This document shows positions 18,017 through 27,556 of a stretch of DNA of 64,000 nt, piece by piece. The notes beneath the pieces are model-generated. The model was not told the DNA's origin and did not search any database. It was given only the letters and a program-made list of their open reading frames with translations. The translations under genes and the position numbers were made by a program. Source of the DNA: Ruegeria haliotis (lineage in GTDB: Bacteria > Pseudomonadota > Alphaproteobacteria > Rhodobacterales > Rhodobacteraceae); assembly GCF_013377785.1 (NCBI RefSeq), contig NZ_JABXWT010000017.1, positions 1-64,000 on the forward strand, read 5' to 3'. Every line of letters starts with the position of its first letter. Positions within the stretch are counted from its first letter, which is position 1.

Positions 18017-19165
18017 ATGCTATTCGGGACTGGCATCCATTCCGTAGCCGATGCGCGCCGTCTGGCGCGCAAACGCCTCCCTTGGATGGTCTTTGACTAT
18101 ATCGATGGGTCAGCGGGGCCAGAGCATGGCGCCGCGTTGAACACACGGGCGTTGCAAGATATTCGGCTGATCCCACGCGTTTTGCGCGACGTCAGCAATC
18201 GCGACCTGTCGGTGAGCGTGTTTGACGAAACGGCACAGTGCCCGTTCGGTATCAGCCCGATGGGCATGTGCAACCTCGCAGCGCCCAGAGCTGATCTGAT
18301 GCTGGCCGAGATTGCGCAGGAAACCCGTGTGCCCCACGGTGTGTCGACCGTGGCGTCCACCGATATGGAGACTCTTTTCAAAGCGTCCGGCGGTGCTGCG
18401 TGGTTTCAACTCTACTTCAGTGGTGATGGCAGCGGCACCTTTAAACTGGTGGAGCGCGCCAAACAGGCTGGCTATCACACACTGGTGGTAACTCTGGATG
18501 TGCCCGAAGTTGGCCGCCGCCCACGCGAACTGCGTCACGGGTTCAAGATGCCCTTCCGCATCGGTCCACGGCAGTTTGTGGATTTTGCCATGCATCCGCG
18601 CTGGTCGCTGACATCTTTGATGGCAGGCAGCCCCAAAATGGCGAATTTCGACGGTAAGGGCTATATTTTTGACCGCATGGAAAGCCGGGCGGCGGCAGAT
18701 TGGAGCTATTTCGATAAGCTTCGCGCTGCATGGCCGGGAAAATTGGTCGTGAAAGGGGTCTTGCACCCCGAGGACGCGCTTCGGTTGATTGACGCCGGTG
18801 CGGATGCGATCCAAGTTTCCAGCCATGGATGTCGGCAACTGGACAGCGCGCCACCTGCCATTCTGGCCCTGCCTGAAATCCGAGCGGCGGTTGGCTCTGA
18901 TTTTCCACTGTTTTTCGATTCCGGCATCCGCTCGGGCGAGGATATCGTCAAAGCCTATGTCATGGGGGCAGATTTTGTCTTCCTTGGCCGGGCGCTGTTG
19001 TTTGCCGTCGCTGCGGACGGCATCAAAGGGTTGCGCAGCACATGGAACCTGCTGAGGCAAGAAGTCAGCCTGGCCATGGCACAGCTTGGCGTAACAACAA
19101 TTTCAGACCTGAAAAATTGCGATCATCTTTGGACATACAAAGCCCCGGCTGATTGTGGTTATTGA
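18017..19165 (+). CDS. FMN-dependent alpha-hydroxyacid dehydrogenase, candidate sulfolactate dehydrogenase
   Basis: The 382-residue protein belongs to the L-lactate dehydrogenase/glycolate oxidase family. Family features are RRLARKRLPWMVFDYIDGSA at the start, WFQLYF near residue 133, VKGVLHPEDA near 250, the catalytic His in QVSSHGCRQLDSAP (family usually HGGRQLD) and the FMN-binding DSGIRSGEDIVKA. It begins 9 bp after comE. In this operon the step from sulfolactate to sulfopyruvate has no other obvious enzyme, so I infer it fills it. Lactate itself remains possible. Note cysteine in place of the usual glycine in the HGG motif. Confidence 0.85.
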   Translation: MLFGTGIHSVADARRLARKRLPWMVFDYIDGSAGPEHGAALNTRALQDIRLIPRVLRDVSNRDLSVSVFDETAQCPFGISPMGMCNLAAPRADLMLAEIAQETRVPHGVSTVASTDMETLFKASGGAAWFQLYFSGDGSGTFKLVERAKQAGYHTLVVTLDVPEVGRRPRELRHGFKMPFRIGPRQFVDFAMHPRWSLTSLMAGSPKMANFDGKGYIFDRMESRAAADWSYFDKLRAAWPGKLVVKGVLHPEDALRLIDAGADAIQVSSHGCRQLDSAPPAILALPEIRAAVGSDFPLFFDSGIRSGEDIVKAYVMGADFVFLGRALLFAVAADGIKGLRSTWNLLRQEVSLAMAQLGVTTISDLKNCDHLWTYKAPADCGY

Positions 19166-19179
19166 CCTGCGACACCTGA

Positions 19180-19395
19180 AAATCTTCCTTGGTGCAGTCT
19201 GGAAATCATGGACAGCCAATGGACTGGATGTTGCCTTGGTTCCAACCATGATTGCGTCCGATGATCTTGCCGCGCGAAAGGTTGTTCAGATGGAATCTGA
19301 ACTATTGGAGTTTTCGAAAGAATATCGGTTAGCGTACCCGAAAGGGCTCCGATCGAGTGTCATGGTTCAAGTGGTTTTCGAGGCTCTGCGCAGTC
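19180..19395 (+). pseudogene. C-terminal fragment of a LysR-type regulator
   Basis: Plus-strand translation reads like the end of a GcvA-type LysR effector domain: WTANGLDVALVPTMIASDDL, then AARKVVQ and EYRLAYPKGLR. The helix-turn-helix and most of the sensor domain are missing, and the 3' end overlaps the opposite-strand LysR gene. It appears to be a relic of a regulator once beside the sulfonate operon. Confidence 0.55.
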
Positions 19396-20304
19396 GGTGG
19401 TATTTGTACTTGGTTGCAGCACTATCACAGAACGGATGACATCTTCGACAAAGAGCTCGACAGCTCTTTTGTGAGTTTGAGCTTGTCTGCGAACCAGATA
19501 GAACGTTGAATGCCACCGCATTTCAGCCACGGCCAGTTCCCGAAGCTTGCCTCGGCCAACCCATGACGCTGCAAAATGCGTCGGGAGTGGCCCCACGTAT
19601 TTCCCGGTTTCAATCAGCATCGCCATTGCTTCCATATTTGCGACGACGGCGTTGGGTTTTGATTGGCCGAGATCGGGTGAAACAAGCATGTCGTAAGTAC
19701 GCTGGCACATTTCGTACTGAGAAATGACGTCCGAGTTCAATTCTCTTTCGGGCACGTGAAACAGCGGATGTTGGTCGCTGCAATACAGCCGGTGTTCTTC
19801 GGAACATAGTTCGGTGTAGGATAAACCGTTAATCATGTTTCGAAACGGAGCGATCGCAACATGAAGCTGACCCGTGATCAGCTGTTGTGTGAGATCGGTG
19901 GGGGATGCCACGACAATCTCAAGCCTGACGTCGTTTGGACGTGCGAGAAACCGCTGGAACGCAGCCGTCAGATTAAGCTGCGGAAAGCTGCCTACGGCGT
20001 CTACCATGCCTATACGCAACTCGCCGGTCACTGAATCCCGCAGCTCAAGCAGTTCGGCATCGAAGTCGCGAGTCCTGCGCAGGATGTCCCGTGCTTTCTG
20101 ATAGGCAATTTCTCCACGACCGGTCAGGCGGAATCCGCCACGCCCCCGTTCGCACACCCGGTACCCTAACGAGGTTTCCAGATCCCGGATTCGAACGCTG
20201 ATTGCTGATTGAGTTATGCCCAAGGCGAATTGTGCATCCGAAAACCCACCGCACTCAACCACGGTTACGAAAGTTTCCAACAGCGGATTGCGCAATAGGT
20301 TCAA
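19360..20304 (-). CDS. LysR family transcriptional regulator
   Basis: The likely start is a TTG at 20304, preceded by GAAAGGG; the frame extends upstream to 20403, but that part is not LysR-like. The 314-residue product has the N-terminal helix-turn-helix (FSDAQFALGITQSAISVRIRD, shown as overlapping pieces FSDAQFALGITQ and SAISVRIRD, about residues 20-40) and a substrate-binding-like sensor domain. It diverges from the ureohydrolase gene at 20564, which is its most probable target. The 260-bp gap is AT-rich. The inducer is unknown. Confidence 0.82.
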   Translation of the reverse strand: MNLLRNPLLETFVTVVECGGFSDAQFALGITQSAISVRIRDLETSLGYRVCERGRGGFRLTGRGEIAYQKARDILRRTRDFDAELLELRDSVTGELRIGMVDAVGSFPQLNLTAAFQRFLARPNDVRLEIVVASPTDLTQQLITGQLHVAIAPFRNMINGLSYTELCSEEHRLYCSDQHPLFHVPERELNSDVISQYEMCQRTYDMLVSPDLGQSKPNAVVANMEAMAMLIETGKYVGPLPTHFAASWVGRGKLRELAVAEMRWHSTFYLVRRQAQTHKRAVELFVEDVIRSVIVLQPSTNTTDCAEPRKPLEP

Positions 20305-20563
20305 ACGTCTTGCCCTTTCAATCTGGCGGCATGCCAAATAACATAAAAATATTTCATGTGAACGCAAGCAATGCGATATTTTATCACGTTGAATCCAGTG
20401 CAAGATTTATCCTGAAAAGCGATGGTTATAAGTGTCAGGTAGGCATTCGTTTGGGCTTTGAGTTAAGCGTTTGATTGCGACGGGGTTGTCGGTTGCTTTC
20501 TCTCAAATAGCCCGGTTCCTGTCGGAACTGGTCAATTGATAAACCACAAGAAACGGAGAGATC

Positions 20564-21529
20564 ATGTCAGGACATGGTTACGAATCTGGTCGTCTGAACC
20601 TGCCTTTTGTTGGCATCGCGACCTTTGGCAAAAAACCTTATGTCGAGAATTGGGACGAGATCGATGCAGATGTCGCCATCCTTGGCGCGCCGTATGATTT
20701 TGGGTGTCAGTTCCGTTCGGGAGCGCGGTTCGGGCCGCGATCTGTACGCGAGGCATCAACGTTGTTCAGCTTTGGCCACGCTGGGGCATATGACCATGAG
20801 GATGATGCGACCTATCTGGGCAGCGATGTGCGCATCGTCGACTTGGGGGATGCCGATATCGTCCACACCAAGACCGAAGAGAGCCACGCCAATATCGAAT
20901 ACGGCGTGAAAAAGATTCTGGACGCAGGTGCGATCCCGATGACAATTGGCGGCGATCATTCGATCAACATTCCCTGCATCAACGCTTATGCTGAAGACTG
21001 CGCTGAAAACGGCCCGATCCACGTGGTTCAGATCGATGCGCATCTGGATTTCGTCGACGACCGTCATGGCGTCACCGTTGGGCATGGCAATCCGATGCGT
21101 CGGGCCATTGAAAAGGACTATGTCTCGGGCATGACTCAGTTGGGTATCCGCAATGTGTCCTCGACCGCAAAGGAAGGCTATGACGACGCGCGCGCCCGTG
21201 GATCCGATATCCTGTCGGTCCGGCAGGTACGCAAGCTGGGAGCCGAAGGGGTGCTGGATCGTATCCCGGAAGGTGTCCGCTACTACGTCACCATCGATAT
21301 CGACGCATTCTGCCCTTCGATCGCGCCGGGCACCGGCACGCCCAGCCATGGCGGGTTCCTGTACTACGATGTGCTGGAGATCCTTCAGGGTCTGAGCAAA
21401 CGTGGTGATGTAGTGGGTATTGATCTGGTTGAGGTTGCCCCGGCCTACGATCCATCAGAAAGCACCCAGATTCTGGCGGCGCAGGTTCTGCTCAATTTCA
21501 TCGGGTTCATCATGCACAATAAGAAGTGA
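20564..21529 (+). CDS. Agmatinase/ureohydrolase family protein
   Basis: This 321-residue enzyme of the arginase-agmatinase family has binuclear manganese motifs GGDHSI (near 128), DAHLDFVD (near 154) and DIDAFCPS (near 245). In the last motif the family's usual Asp before Pro is replaced. It should hydrolyse a guanidino compound to urea and an amine; agmatine, guanidinobutyrate or guanidinopropionate all fit. An AGGAGA-like site (ACGGAGAG) precedes the ATG. It diverges from a LysR regulator. It could bypass the broken agmatine deiminase at 62.6 kb if agmatine is the substrate. Confidence 0.87.
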   Translation: MSGHGYESGRLNLPFVGIATFGKKPYVENWDEIDADVAILGAPYDFGCQFRSGARFGPRSVREASTLFSFGHAGAYDHEDDATYLGSDVRIVDLGDADIVHTKTEESHANIEYGVKKILDAGAIPMTIGGDHSINIPCINAYAEDCAENGPIHVVQIDAHLDFVDDRHGVTVGHGNPMRRAIEKDYVSGMTQLGIRNVSSTAKEGYDDARARGSDILSVRQVRKLGAEGVLDRIPEGVRYYVTIDIDAFCPSIAPGTGTPSHGGFLYYDVLEILQGLSKRGDVVGIDLVEVAPAYDPSESTQILAAQVLLNFIGFIMHNKK

Positions 21530-21580
21530 GGTGCGTCACAAAGGGATTGGGAGAATCCCCGGCGTCCATTTAGATATCTC

Positions 21581-22426
21581 TTAGCGGGTGAACGCGGTGG
21601 CTTTGAGGGTTTTGGCCATCGCACTCAACTCATCGTAGATGCGCCCGGCAGCAGGATGCCAGTGGGACACGTAGCTGGATTGTCTTGTCACAACCAGTTC
21701 ATCGCCTCTGGCGGCAGGACCAGTGAGCGCTTGCTGAGGCCCAAGGGTCGCGACATTCTTGGCGGTGCTGTCCAGCAGTTTTGCATTTAGCTGTTGCGCA
21801 ATCTCATCGGGAACACCTGCTTCGGCCCAGGCTTCACGCGCGATTGCCTGCAAAACGACGGTAAAATTGTTCGAGATGACGGCAGCGGCGTGATAGAGGC
21901 TTTTACCTTCAGAGTGGATGGAGAAACAGGTGGCGCCGAGGCCTTCGAAAATGGGCTGAATGCAGGATATTGCATCCTCGTCCCCTTCAAGGCCGCAAAG
22001 TGACCCTTTGAATTGCGTCTTGGCGATGTCGGGGTCAGCGAAAGACAACACCGGATGGACGCTTGCGAGTTGCCATTTCAACTGTCGAAGGGGCGCCATC
22101 TCTGCCGCTGGAAAAAATCCACTGCAGTGAAAAGCGACGGGTGTTTGGTCATTTTGCGCCCTGTCACGGAACGCTTCGGCCAGATCTGTGGCCACATCAG
22201 AAATCTGCGTGTCCGGTACCGCGATGATCCACAGGTCGGCGGACCTCACCTCAGCATAAGATGCAACAGCCCGACCTGCGGCAGTGGATTGGACCGCGTT
22301 TTGGGCAGAAGCAAATCGCCTGCTCAGAACACCCTGGACCGCGCATTGGGGATGCGCGTCCAAAAGGCTGATCAGTGTTCGTCCAACCCGTCCGGCACCA
22401 ATAACATTCACTTTGATTTTAGACAT
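21581..22426 (-). CDS. Rossmann-like and DUF2520 domain oxidoreductase
   Basis: The start at 22426 (MSKIKVNVIGAGRVG) places the dinucleotide-binding motif GAGRVG at residues 9-14; the longer open frame upstream is non-homologous. The 281-residue protein has an N-terminal NAD(P)-binding domain and a C-terminal helical DUF2520 domain (about 130-275, with the HAAAVISNNF segment). Members are of unknown substrate, related to ketopantoate reductase and F420-dependent reductases. It is convergent with the ureohydrolase and divergent from tex. Confidence 0.78.
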   Translation of the reverse strand: MSKIKVNVIGAGRVGRTLISLLDAHPQCAVQGVLSRRFASAQNAVQSTAAGRAVASYAEVRSADLWIIAVPDTQISDVATDLAEAFRDRAQNDQTPVAFHCSGFFPAAEMAPLRQLKWQLASVHPVLSFADPDIAKTQFKGSLCGLEGDEDAISCIQPIFEGLGATCFSIHSEGKSLYHAAAVISNNFTVVLQAIAREAWAEAGVPDEIAQQLNAKLLDSTAKNVATLGPQQALTGPAARGDELVVTRQSSYVSHWHPAAGRIYDELSAMAKTLKATAFTR

Positions 22427-22590
22427 GGCTGCACCTTTGCATTCAACGCGCGGCCTGTATAGATGCAGCCAAAGCGCTGTCTGCCTCATGGTCCTGGGGC
22501 AGGAAATTTCCACGCTGCATCCCAGAGTCTCTTTCCCTCGTGAACATGGCTGGCTAAGAAGTTCCTCCAACTCAGCTTCAGGAGGCCCAT

Positions 22591-24768
22591 TTGGACCGCA
22601 TCGCCCGCACCATCGCCACCGAGATTAACGCGCGTCCCGAACAGGTCGGCGCGGCGGTCAAGCTGCTGGATGAAGGCGCCACAGTGCCTTTTGTCGCCCG
22701 CTATCGCAAAGAGGTGACAGGGGGACTGGACGACACACAGCTGCGGACCTTGTCTGACCGGTTGACCTATCTGCGAGAGTTGGAGGCGCGACGCGGCACC
22801 ATCCTGAATTCGATCAAGGATCAGGGCAAGCTGACCGATGCTCTGGCCAAATCCATCGCCCAGGCCGACACCAAGGCCCAGCTTGAAGACATCTATCTAC
22901 CTTACAAGCCAAAGCGCCGCACCAAAGCGATGATTGCGCGGGAAAACGGGTTGGAACCGTTGACCGACGCCATCCTTGCCGACCGCTACGCCGATCCAGA
23001 CGTGTTGGCACAATCCTACGTGACCGAGACCGTGTCGACGACCAAAGACGCGCTGAACGGGGCTCGGGATATTCTGACCGAACGGTTGAGCGAAAATGCA
23101 ACCCTGCTGGGTGAGTTGCGCAGTTTCATGCAGCGTGAGGCGCTGCTGAGCGCAAGAGTTATCGAAGGGAAAGAGCAGGAAGGCGCCAAGTTCAGCGACT
23201 ATTTTGATCATTCGGAATTGTGGGCCAAAGTTCCTTCGCACCGGGCCTTGGCGATGCTGCGCGCATCGAAAGAAGGTATCGTTACGCTGGACATCGCGCC
23301 CGAGACGGAAACTGGCGCCGCTCGGGCCGAGACGATCGTGGCGGCTCAGTTGCAAACGCGGGGCGATGGCCCGGGGGACAAATGGTTGCGCAAGGTTGCG
23401 GGCTGGACCTGGAGGGTAAAGCTGTCCCTGTCGATGATGGTCGAACTTATGGCAGATCTGCGCAGCCGTGCTCAGGACGAAGCGATTCAGGTGTTCTCGC
23501 GTAATCTCAAAGATTTGTTGTTCGCGGCCCCGGCAGGCGCGCGCGCAACGCTGGGTCTGGACCCTGGTATTCGGACCGGCGTGAAAGCCGCCGTGGTGGA
23601 TGCCACAGGTAAAGTGATTGCCACTGATACCCTGTATCCGTTTCAACCCAAAAAGGATTTGCGCGGGGCGGAAGCGGCGATCCTGAACCTGATCTCGGCC
23701 TATAACATCGAACTGATCGCCATCGGTAACGGCACCGCCAGCCGTGAGACCGAGCGGATGGTTGCGGATACCCTGAGCCTGCTGCCCAAATCGGTAAAAG
23801 CGCCAACTAAAGTTGTGGTGTCCGAGGCCGGGGCGTCGGTCTATTCCGCGTCGGAGCTGGCCGCCCGCGAGTTTCCCGATCTGGATGTTTCCCTGCGCGG
23901 TGCGGTGTCCATCGCGCGCCGCCTGCAGGATCCGCTGGCGGAACTGGTCAAGATTGAGCCGAAATCCATCGGTGTCGGGCAGTACCAGCATGACGTAGAC
24001 CAGCATCGTCTGTCGCAGTCCTTGGAATCCGCGATCGAGGATGTTGTGAACGCGGTTGGGGTTGATCTGAACACCGCATCCGCGCCGTTGCTCTCGCATG
24101 TTTCAGGTCTTGGCCCCGGGCAGGCCGAAGCTATCGTTGATCACCGTGATCTGAACGGCCCGTTTCAATCCCGCAAGGACCTGTTGAAGGTGGCCCGGCT
24201 GGGCCCCCGCGCCTTTGAACAATGCGCTGGATTTCTGCGAATCCGGGACGGTGCGGAGCCGCTGGATGCCTCATCCGTGCACCCCGAAGCTTATGATGTG
24301 GCCCGGCGGGTGGTCGCCGCTTGCGGTCGGGATATCCGGCAGATCATGGGCCATGATGGTGCGTTGAAGGGGCTGCGGGCGCAGCAGTTTGTAGACGAGA
24401 CATTTGGCCTGCCCACTGTTCAGGACATTTTTGCTGAGCTTGAAAAGCCCGGCCGCGATCCGCGGCCAAGTTTTGTGACAGCCTCGTTCACGGATGGGGT
24501 TGAAGAGATAACGGATCTGAAACCCGGCATGGTGTTGGAGGGCACGGTCACAAATGTCGCCGCGTTTGGTGCTTTTGTGGACATAGGTGTGCATCAGGAT
24601 GGCTTGGTACATGTCAGCCAACTGGCTGATAGGTTCGTCAAAGACCCCCATGAGGTGGTCAAGACCGGGCAGGTTGTCAAAGTGCGCGTGGTTGAAGTGG
24701 ACGTGCCGCGCAAGCGTATCGGACTGACCATGCGCAAGGATGGTGGGGGGCAGCGTCGCAAGGCGTGA
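22591..24768 (+). CDS. tex: Tex-like RNA-binding transcription accessory protein
   Basis: A TTG start at 22591, 7 bp after AGGAGG, gives 725 residues, slightly short of the usual 770. Domains in order: N-terminal helical Tex region (1-190), YqgF/RNase H-like domain (about 325-450, LGLDPGIRTGVKAAVVD), helix-hairpin-helix segment (about 490-560, LLSHVSGLGPGQAEAIVDHR) and C-terminal S1 domain (about 645-715, GTVTNVAAFGAFVDIGVHQD). It is a core cytoplasmic nucleic-acid-binding protein and the reading frame is intact. Confidence 0.93.
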   Translation: MDRIARTIATEINARPEQVGAAVKLLDEGATVPFVARYRKEVTGGLDDTQLRTLSDRLTYLRELEARRGTILNSIKDQGKLTDALAKSIAQADTKAQLEDIYLPYKPKRRTKAMIARENGLEPLTDAILADRYADPDVLAQSYVTETVSTTKDALNGARDILTERLSENATLLGELRSFMQREALLSARVIEGKEQEGAKFSDYFDHSELWAKVPSHRALAMLRASKEGIVTLDIAPETETGAARAETIVAAQLQTRGDGPGDKWLRKVAGWTWRVKLSLSMMVELMADLRSRAQDEAIQVFSRNLKDLLFAAPAGARATLGLDPGIRTGVKAAVVDATGKVIATDTLYPFQPKKDLRGAEAAILNLISAYNIELIAIGNGTASRETERMVADTLSLLPKSVKAPTKVVVSEAGASVYSASELAAREFPDLDVSLRGAVSIARRLQDPLAELVKIEPKSIGVGQYQHDVDQHRLSQSLESAIEDVVNAVGVDLNTASAPLLSHVSGLGPGQAEAIVDHRDLNGPFQSRKDLLKVARLGPRAFEQCAGFLRIRDGAEPLDASSVHPEAYDVARRVVAACGRDIRQIMGHDGALKGLRAQQFVDETFGLPTVQDIFAELEKPGRDPRPSFVTASFTDGVEEITDLKPGMVLEGTVTNVAAFGAFVDIGVHQDGLVHVSQLADRFVKDPHEVVKTGQVVKVRVVEVDVPRKRIGLTMRKDGGGQRRKA

Positions 24769-24935
24769 ACCGTCCCGGCTGCTGTGTCTCCGCACCAAAG
24801 GATGGCGTGGCGTCATCTGCTCTGGCCGAACCGCAGCGGTTGCCTTAAGTTCCGGACTGACCGCCGGGTACAGAAGACGTTGCCACAGGTCCCTAAGACA
24901 AGGGCGGTCCGTTCTTCAAAAACGAATGAGCACCG

Positions 24936-26330
24936 ATGCAGTATCACAACAAGCCCTACGACAGCCTCAAGGTTGGTGACACCGCCGAACTGATGCGCAG
25001 CTGTTCTGTCGATGACTTCTATGTCTTCGCCAACAACTCCGGCAATCACAACCCGCTTCATTTGGCGACCGAGGATGGCGATGGGGATCATGTGAACGAG
25101 GCTTTGGCACCTGCCATGTTTGTGGGTGCTTTGATCTCGGCGGTATTGGGAAACATTCTTCCGGGGGCCGGTACGCTGTACAAATCGCAGTGTTTCGATT
25201 TCGTCGAACGCGCCCATGCCGGAGATGAATTGGTGTCCAAAGTGACAGTTTTGGAAAAACGCCCAAACCGCGAGGTGGTATTCGACACGATCGTGACGCG
25301 CGTGTCCGATGCTGCGGTCATTGTCAGTGGGCAGGCTGTGGTGATCGCCCCGGAAAAGGAAATGGTGTTTGCCGAGATCGATTTGCCGGGTCTGGTTGTC
25401 AAACGGCACCGTCATTTTGACGCCATCATGGATCGGGCACGGCCGTTGCCCGCTATGCCAACCGCTGTGGTGGCCCCTGAAGAGCCAAACTCATTGGGCG
25501 GGGCGTTGCTTGCAGCGCGCGAAACGATCATTCAGCCCATTCTGATTGGTGACCCGGACAAGATTGCGGCTGCTGCCACTGAAATCGGGGCGTCGCTGAA
25601 AGGTTTTGAGATTGTTCCGGTCCGCGACCATTTCAGTGCCGCAAACGCAGCTGTTGATCTGGTTGCGGAAGGTCGCGCCAGAGCATTGATGAAGGGGCAT
25701 CTGCATACGGACGAGTTGCTCAAGGCGGCGCTTCGGCGAGACAGGGGGCTGCGGACCGGGCGCAGGTTCACCCATGTGTTCGTGATGGATGTGCCGGGCC
25801 AGCCACGGCCCTTGTTGGTCACCGACGCCGCGATCAATATCGAGCCGGATCTGGAAACCAAGATCGACATCACACAGAACGCGATTGACCTTGCCCGATC
25901 TTTGGGCATCGAGCAGCCAAGGGCCGGTGTGCTGTCGGCCATCGAGACAGTCAATCCCGCGATCCGGTCTTCGGTTGACGCGGCCCTGCTGTCTAAGATG
26001 GCTGAACGAGGCCAGATTACAGGCGGGCTGGTGGACGGACCTCTGGCCATGGATAACGCCGTCAGCCTGGCCGCTGCGCGCACAAAGGGCATTGTGTCCG
26101 AAGTCGCTGGAAAGACCGATATTCTGGTGGTCCCCAATCTGGATGCCGGCAACATGATGGCAAAGCAACTGACCTATATCGCCAATGCCGAAGGCGCAGG
26201 TGTGGTTTTGGGCGCGAAGGTTCCTATTATCCTGACCAGCCGTGCAGATGACGACAAGGCGCGGCTGGCCTCCTGCGCCGTCGCCGCGTTGCACGAGGCG
26301 CGGATCTCCGTTGCGTCAGGAGGCGTTTGA
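24936..26330 (+). CDS. Bifunctional MaoC-like hydratase / phosphate acetyltransferase
   Basis: The 464-residue product fuses two domains. Residues 1-150 are a MaoC hot-dog domain with the hydratase-type segment YVFANNSGNHNPLHL (Asp/His pair replaced by Asn/His) near residue 31. Residues 170-460 are a Pta/Ptb-type acyltransferase with PILIGD, AKGHLHTD-like MKGHLHTDE and the conserved LVTDAAINIEPD and GPLAMDNAVS. The Pta domain exchanges acetyl between CoA and phosphate; acetate kinase overlaps downstream. The 3' end overlaps ackA by one base (TGATG). The link of the MaoC domain to acetyl-phosphate metabolism is unclear; butyryl or hydroxyacyl substrates are possible. Confidence 0.88.
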   Translation: MQYHNKPYDSLKVGDTAELMRSCSVDDFYVFANNSGNHNPLHLATEDGDGDHVNEALAPAMFVGALISAVLGNILPGAGTLYKSQCFDFVERAHAGDELVSKVTVLEKRPNREVVFDTIVTRVSDAAVIVSGQAVVIAPEKEMVFAEIDLPGLVVKRHRHFDAIMDRARPLPAMPTAVVAPEEPNSLGGALLAARETIIQPILIGDPDKIAAAATEIGASLKGFEIVPVRDHFSAANAAVDLVAEGRARALMKGHLHTDELLKAALRRDRGLRTGRRFTHVFVMDVPGQPRPLLVTDAAINIEPDLETKIDITQNAIDLARSLGIEQPRAGVLSAIETVNPAIRSSVDAALLSKMAERGQITGGLVDGPLAMDNAVSLAAARTKGIVSEVAGKTDILVVPNLDAGNMMAKQLTYIANAEGAGVVLGAKVPIILTSRADDDKARLASCAVAALHEARISVASGGV

Positions 26331-27526
26331 TGACCCATGTCGTGACATTGAATGCTGGATCATCCTCACTCAAATTCGGGTTGTTTGAACTGGGTGGCAG
26401 TGATCCTGTCACGGTTTGCACTGGGGCGGTGGACCGGATCGGAGAGCCGGGCACTTTCGTCAAGGCAAGAACAGTGGACGGGGAGGTTCTGGCCAATGGC
26501 ACGCCCGGGGCGATGCCGGACCACGCAAGTGCTTTGGACTGGGTTTTGGTGCTACTGGGTCGCACGTATCCCGAGTGCGAGATCACGGCAGTGGGTCACC
26601 GCATTGTTCACGGTGGTCCCGATATCGACACGCCGCTGCCACTGACGGCGATGTCGATCACGGCCTTGGATAAGCTCTCGCCTTTTGCGCCCTTGCATCA
26701 ACCGCATAATCTGGCCGGAGTGCGGGCAGCCATGGCACGTTTCCCGAATGCCGTCCAGATTGCTTGTTTCGACACCGCGTTTCATCGTCATCACCCGTGG
26801 GAGAATGATGTTTTCGCGCTGCCCCGCGAATATTATGACAAGGGGGTTCGGCGCTATGGGTTTCATGGGCTGAGCTACGAGTACATTTCGGACCACCTGG
26901 CAGAAACGGCCCCGTTGCTTCACGCCGGTAGGGTTGTGGTGGCCCATCTGGGCAACGGCGCGTCCATGTGTGCGATGATCGGGGGGCGATCTGTTGGTTC
27001 AACCATGGGGTTTTCGGCGCTGGATGGGCTGCCGATGGGAACCCGGTGCGGACAGCTTGATCCGGGCGTTTTGTTGTATCTGATGGAGCAGGAGGGGCTG
27101 AGTGCTTCGGAAATCTCGGACCTGCTGTTCAAGCGGTCCGGATTGCTGGGCCTGTCGGGCCTGTCGAATGATATGCGCACATTGGAAAGGGCGGATACCC
27201 GCGAAACCCGTCAGGCGATCAGCTATTTCACCTTTCGTATCCGTCGCGAATTGGGGGCCATGTCCGCCATTCTGGGGGGAATTGATGCCTTGGTCTTCAC
27301 TGGGGGCATTGGTGAGAATTCGCGTTTGGTCCGGGACAGGGTGTGTTCTGGCATGGGTTGGCTGGGGATCGAACTGGACCCGGACGCAAATGCAGACAAT
27401 GACCGCATCATCTCGACCAATCTGTCCCGCGTTTCAGTGATGGTCATCCCGACCAACGAAGAACTGGTCATCGCCCGAGCCGCGGCTGACTTGCTGGCTG
27501 CACAGCCGAACGAGGCAAGAGCCTAG
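26330..27526 (+). CDS. ackA: Acetate kinase
   Basis: This 398-residue protein carries acetate kinase signatures: NAGSSSLKF at residues 8-16, FDTAFH near 147, HLGNGASM near 207 and VFTGGIGENSRLVR near 323. It should interconvert acetyl phosphate plus ADP with acetate plus ATP. Its ATG at 26330 overlaps the stop of the Pta fusion. With that partner it can recover ATP from acetyl-CoA or from acetyl phosphate made in sulfoacetaldehyde degradation. Confidence 0.93.
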   Translation: MTHVVTLNAGSSSLKFGLFELGGSDPVTVCTGAVDRIGEPGTFVKARTVDGEVLANGTPGAMPDHASALDWVLVLLGRTYPECEITAVGHRIVHGGPDIDTPLPLTAMSITALDKLSPFAPLHQPHNLAGVRAAMARFPNAVQIACFDTAFHRHHPWENDVFALPREYYDKGVRRYGFHGLSYEYISDHLAETAPLLHAGRVVVAHLGNGASMCAMIGGRSVGSTMGFSALDGLPMGTRCGQLDPGVLLYLMEQEGLSASEISDLLFKRSGLLGLSGLSNDMRTLERADTRETRQAISYFTFRIRRELGAMSAILGGIDALVFTGGIGENSRLVRDRVCSGMGWLGIELDPDANADNDRIISTNLSRVSVMVIPTNEELVIARAAADLLAAQPNEARA

Positions 27527-27556
27527 GGCGAAAAAAAGCGTAACAAGAAGAGCGGT

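Noticed and set aside
21541..21570. Small hairpin GGGATT...AATCCC as a terminator
   Set aside because: The stem is short and no T tract follows on either strand.
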